Shown here piece after piece: positions 61,466-64,000 of a stretch of DNA of 64,000 bases. A program made the translations under genes and the position numbers. The stretch spans positions 62,001 to 126,000 of the forward strand of contig JAPOYA010000057.1 of NCBI GenBank assembly GCA_026706815.1, read 5' to 3'. This stretch comes from Acidimicrobiaceae bacterium. Its GTDB lineage: Bacteria; Actinomycetota; Acidimicrobiia; Acidimicrobiales; Aldehydirespiratoraceae. The first letter of the stretch is position 1. Each line of letters starts with the position of its first letter. Under the pieces are notes generated by a model. It searched no databases and was not told the origin of the DNA. It saw only the letters and a program-made list of their open reading frames with translations.

Positions 61466-62680
61466 GTGATCCCGCTAGAAGAAGCTCGTTCGCACGTTCT
61501 TGACCGGGTCGGCACTCTGCCCGCTGTGTCGGTCTCGTTGGCCGACGCCGCCGGTTTGGTGCTGGCGGAGCCCATTGTCGCCCAAGAGTTGGTGCCGCCG
61601 TTCGCAAACACCGCCATGGACGGGTTCGCGGTGATTGCCGCCGACACGGCTGACGCACCGGTCACTCTCGAAGTGGCGGGCACGGTGGCCGCGGGTGCCC
61701 CGGCAACTCGGCCGCTAGGTCCGGGTCAAGCTATGCGCATTATGACGGGGGCGCCGATGCCCGAAGGCGCCGATGCGGTTGTGATGGTCGAGAGGACCTC
61801 CCACGACGCCGAAAACGGGCTGGTTGATGTTGAGATCTCGGTGGGCGAAGGCAACCATGTGCGCGAGGCGGGGGAGGACGTACGACCCGGTGACGAGCTG
61901 TTCGGTGCGGGTACGGTGCTGGCTGCAGGCCACCTCGGCGTTCTGGCAAGCGTCGGCATTGGTGCGGTGCGCGCCCATCGCAGGCCAGTGGTGGGAGTCG
62001 TTTCCACAGGCGATGAGCTCGTCGACGACGGTCGACCGCTGAAACCCGGAGAGATCAGAGACTCGAACCGGCGCACTCTGCTGACGATGCTGGACGAATC
62101 CGGCATGGAACCCGTTGATCTCGGCATCGCACGCGACAACGAGGCCGACATCGCCGAGGCGTTCACCCAGGGCGCTGCCCGCTGCGATGCGATACTCTCG
62201 TCAGGCGGCGTGTCGATGGGAGCTTTCGACTATGTGAAAGTGGTACTGGACCGTCTCGGTGACATGCGCTGGATGCAAATCGCCATCAAGCCTGCGAAAC
62301 CGTTCGCGTTCGGGCTGATCGGCACGACTCCGGTGTTCGGGCTTCCAGGCAACCCGGTTTCGTCTATGGTCAGCTACGAGCTCTTTGCCCGTCCTGCGCT
62401 GCGCAGGATGGCGGGGCATGCGCTTATTGCCCGACCGGTCCGGCGCGCGGTCAGCGAGGATCCACTCGGCCGCCACGATGACGGCAAGACCCATTTCATA
62501 CGAGTCACCGGCGGCCCGGACGAAACCGGGCGTTGGCACGTCCGCAAGCTCACCGGTCAAGGCTCGCATCAGCTCACGGCCATGGCCCGTGCCAGCGCGC
62601 TGGCGATTGTTCCCGAGGGGGTGGAGATCGCAGTCGGCGATGAGGTTGAGATCATAGGTTTGGGTACGGTGGTCGCATGA
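61466..62680 (+). CDS. moeA: molybdopterin molybdenumtransferase
   Basis: MoeA inserts molybdate into adenylylated molybdopterin. The 404-residue protein has VPPFANTAMDGFAV, the MTGAPMPEGADAVVMVE loop, VGVVSTGDELV and GLPGNPVSSMVSYELFARP. I start at GTG 61466 (MIPLEEARSHVL), which matches the family start. A GTG at 61430 would add 12 residues. The stop overlaps the moaA start by 4 bases, so moeA-moaA-moaC is one operon. Confidence 0.93.
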   Translation: MIPLEEARSHVLDRVGTLPAVSVSLADAAGLVLAEPIVAQELVPPFANTAMDGFAVIAADTADAPVTLEVAGTVAAGAPATRPLGPGQAMRIMTGAPMPEGADAVVMVERTSHDAENGLVDVEISVGEGNHVREAGEDVRPGDELFGAGTVLAAGHLGVLASVGIGAVRAHRRPVVGVVSTGDELVDDGRPLKPGEIRDSNRRTLLTMLDESGMEPVDLGIARDNEADIAEAFTQGAARCDAILSSGGVSMGAFDYVKVVLDRLGDMRWMQIAIKPAKPFAFGLIGTTPVFGLPGNPVSSMVSYELFARPALRRMAGHALIARPVRRAVSEDPLGRHDDGKTHFIRVTGGPDETGRWHVRKLTGQGSHQLTAMARASALAIVPEGVEIAVGDEVEIIGLGTVVA

Positions 62681-63660
62681 TCTCGCAGTTGATCGACGGA
62701 TTCGGTCGCGTTCATCGGGACCTGCGAATCTCCGTCACCGATCGCTGCAACTTTCGTTGCACCTACTGCATGCCCCAGGAAGGTATGCAATGGCAGCGAC
62801 GCGAAGACCTGCTTTCGTTCGAGGAGATCGAACGCGTGGCGCAGATCATGGTTGAGCGCTTCGGGGTGAGCGCTGTCCGTTTGACTGGCGGCGAGCCGAC
62901 GGTACGCGCCAAGCTGCCGATTCTGGTTGCCAAGCTCGCAGCCCTGAACGTTGATCTGGCGATGACGACCAACGGGGTCGCGCTGCCGTTGCTGGCCGAC
63001 GAGTTGCGAGCCGCTGGTCTCGCAAGAATCAACATTTCCCTGGACTCATTGCGAGCAGATCGTTTCGGGCAACTCACTCGACGCAATGAACTTCCACGGG
63101 TGCTGGAAGGCATCGACGCCGCGCTGGCTGCAGGTTTCAACCCCGTGAAGGTCAATGTCGTCGTGATGAAAGGCGTCAACGACGACGAGATTGTGGACTT
63201 TGCCCGCTTCGGCCGAGACCGGGGTGTGGTCGTGCGCTTCATCGAGTTCATGCCCCTTGACGCGGACGAAATCTGGAGCAGCGAACAGGTGATGGCTCAG
63301 ACCGAGATCCTCGACCGCCTCTCGAGCGAATTTGATCTGGTCCCCCTTGAGCGCACATCGGCGCCGGCCACACGCTGGCGCCACGCAGACGGCCGAGGCG
63401 AGATCGGGATCGTGGCCAGCGTGAGCCAGTCGTTCTGCGAGTCGTGTGACCGAGTACGCATCACTGCGGACGGGCAGTTCCGCAATTGCCTGTTCGCCAC
63501 CACCGAGACCGATGTCCGGGCGCTTTTGCGCAACGGAGTGTCCGACGACGGGATCGCCGAGGCACTGCAGCGGTCCGTGTTGTCCAAGTGGGCTGGTCAC
63601 AGCATCAATCGGGTGCACTTCATCCGTCCCCGTCGTTCGATGTCGGAGATCGGCGGCTGA
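62677..63660 (+). CDS. moaA: GTP 3',8-cyclase (radical SAM)
   Basis: MoaA makes the first intermediate of the molybdenum cofactor from GTP with MoaC. The 327-residue protein has the radical-SAM CNFRCTYC, VRLTGGEPTVR, the C-terminal 4Fe-4S site FCESCDRVRI through RNCLF and the terminal Gly-Gly. It is linked to moaC by a 4-base gap. Confidence 0.96.
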   Translation: MISQLIDGFGRVHRDLRISVTDRCNFRCTYCMPQEGMQWQRREDLLSFEEIERVAQIMVERFGVSAVRLTGGEPTVRAKLPILVAKLAALNVDLAMTTNGVALPLLADELRAAGLARINISLDSLRADRFGQLTRRNELPRVLEGIDAALAAGFNPVKVNVVVMKGVNDDEIVDFARFGRDRGVVVRFIEFMPLDADEIWSSEQVMAQTEILDRLSSEFDLVPLERTSAPATRWRHADGRGEIGIVASVSQSFCESCDRVRITADGQFRNCLFATTETDVRALLRNGVSDDGIAEALQRSVLSKWAGHSINRVHFIRPRRSMSEIGG

Positions 63661-63664
63661 CACG

Positions 63665-64000
63665 ATGGCCGATCAGGGGTTCACGCATCTAGATCCCGCC
63701 GGCCGTGCCCGAATGGTGGACGTCACCCCCAAAGACCCGAGCCATCGTATGGCGATTGCCCGAGCCCGTGTGTTGATGACGGCTGAGACCGCGCTGGCTG
63801 TGGCACAGGGAGCAATAGAGAAGGGCGACGTCTTGGCAGTCGCCCGCGTCGCTGGGATTCAGGCCGCGAAGTGTTGCTCCGACCTGGTTCCCCTGTGCCA
63901 TCCGCTGCTGGTCGGAGCGGTCACAGTCAACTTCGAGATTCTCGACACGAGCATCGTGATCGAGTCGCAGGTCGAAACAGTCGACCGCACCGGGGTGGAG
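63665..64000 (+). CDS. moaC: cyclic pyranopterin monophosphate synthase, N-terminal part
   Basis: MoaC converts the MoaA product to cyclic pyranopterin monophosphate. The frame opens ATG 63665 (MADQGFTHLDPAGRARMVDV) and continues 112 codons to the window edge. The conserved segment reads GIQAAKCCSDLVPLCHPL, in which Cys-Cys replaces the usual Arg-Thr after the lysine. The remaining C-terminal part lies beyond 64000. Confidence 0.93.
   Translation, partial: MADQGFTHLDPAGRARMVDVTPKDPSHRMAIARARVLMTAETALAVAQGAIEKGDVLAVARVAGIQAAKCCSDLVPLCHPLLVGAVTVNFEILDTSIVIESQVETVDRTGVE

Overview
The window is a 64 kb stretch of chromosome from a high-GC actinobacterium. The best guess is an uncultured, possibly aquatic member of the Acidimicrobiia. 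The clues are the coenzyme F420 gene cofC, the actinobacterial-type ferrochelatase, the MurT/GatD pair, two DrrAB-like ABC systems, a Thr/Pro-rich lipoprotein linker and frequent GTG/TTG starts. I see no rRNA, tRNA, CRISPR array, insertion sequence or prophage. Gene density is very high and no gene-free stretch exceeds 300 bases.

Layout. 1-9 kb: a nucleobase permease fragment, a membrane protein, ligA with a MazG-like gene and a HAD hydrolase, an SCP2-like protein, then the gatCAB operon. 8.7-13 kb: a MATE exporter, an acyltransferase/SGNH fusion and a NadD-like nucleotidyltransferase. 13-16.6 kb: ilvBNC preceded by a promoter, a leader peptide and a terminator hairpin that together look like an attenuator. 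17-22 kb: an ABC-2 exporter next to a family 5 binding lipoprotein and an orphan gene. 22-27.3 kb: PIG-L deacetylase, cofC, gpsA, an orphan gene, rnhB and an Nfu_N protein. 27.3-32 kb: SpoU methylase, a 2OG-Fe(II) oxygenase with a beta-hydroxyacid dehydrogenase, and the gatD-murT lipid II amidation pair. 32-39 kb: Rieske oxygenase, FAD oxidoreductase, MMPL transporter and a GPP34-cytochrome P450 fusion, a plausible lipid-tailoring locus. 39-41 kb: a toxin-antitoxin pair, mutM and a 31-bp tandem repeat. 41-46.5 kb: a type IIA topoisomerase pair flanking a lipoprotein thioredoxin. 46.5-49.7 kb: small membrane proteins, a RecB-like nuclease and a ParA gene. 49.8-64 kb: ferrochelatase, a second DrrAB pair, NfuA, dxs, a PAP2-like protein, tldD/tldE, uppP, SAF and FmdB-like proteins, plsY, and moeA-moaA-moaC running off the end.

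The most striking item is the gene at 43374-44390 on the minus strand. It is a TlpA/thioredoxin-like lipoprotein whose redox motif reads UGA-Pro-Thr-Cys. The UGA sits exactly where the first CXXC cysteine belongs. The frame stays open for another 102 codons of clear thioredoxin-like sequence. Directly after the UGA is a 12-bp hairpin with a single bulged U and a small G-containing loop, the form of a bacterial SECIS element. I read it as a probable selenoprotein.

A second theme is gene-start architecture. At least sixteen starts, and a leader peptide, lie 6-7 nt downstream of a TANNNT-like -10 box, which implies widespread leaderless transcription. This pattern was used to revise several starts. 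Four convergent gene pairs share their stop codons within a single 4-nt CTAG, TTAG or CTAA overlap.
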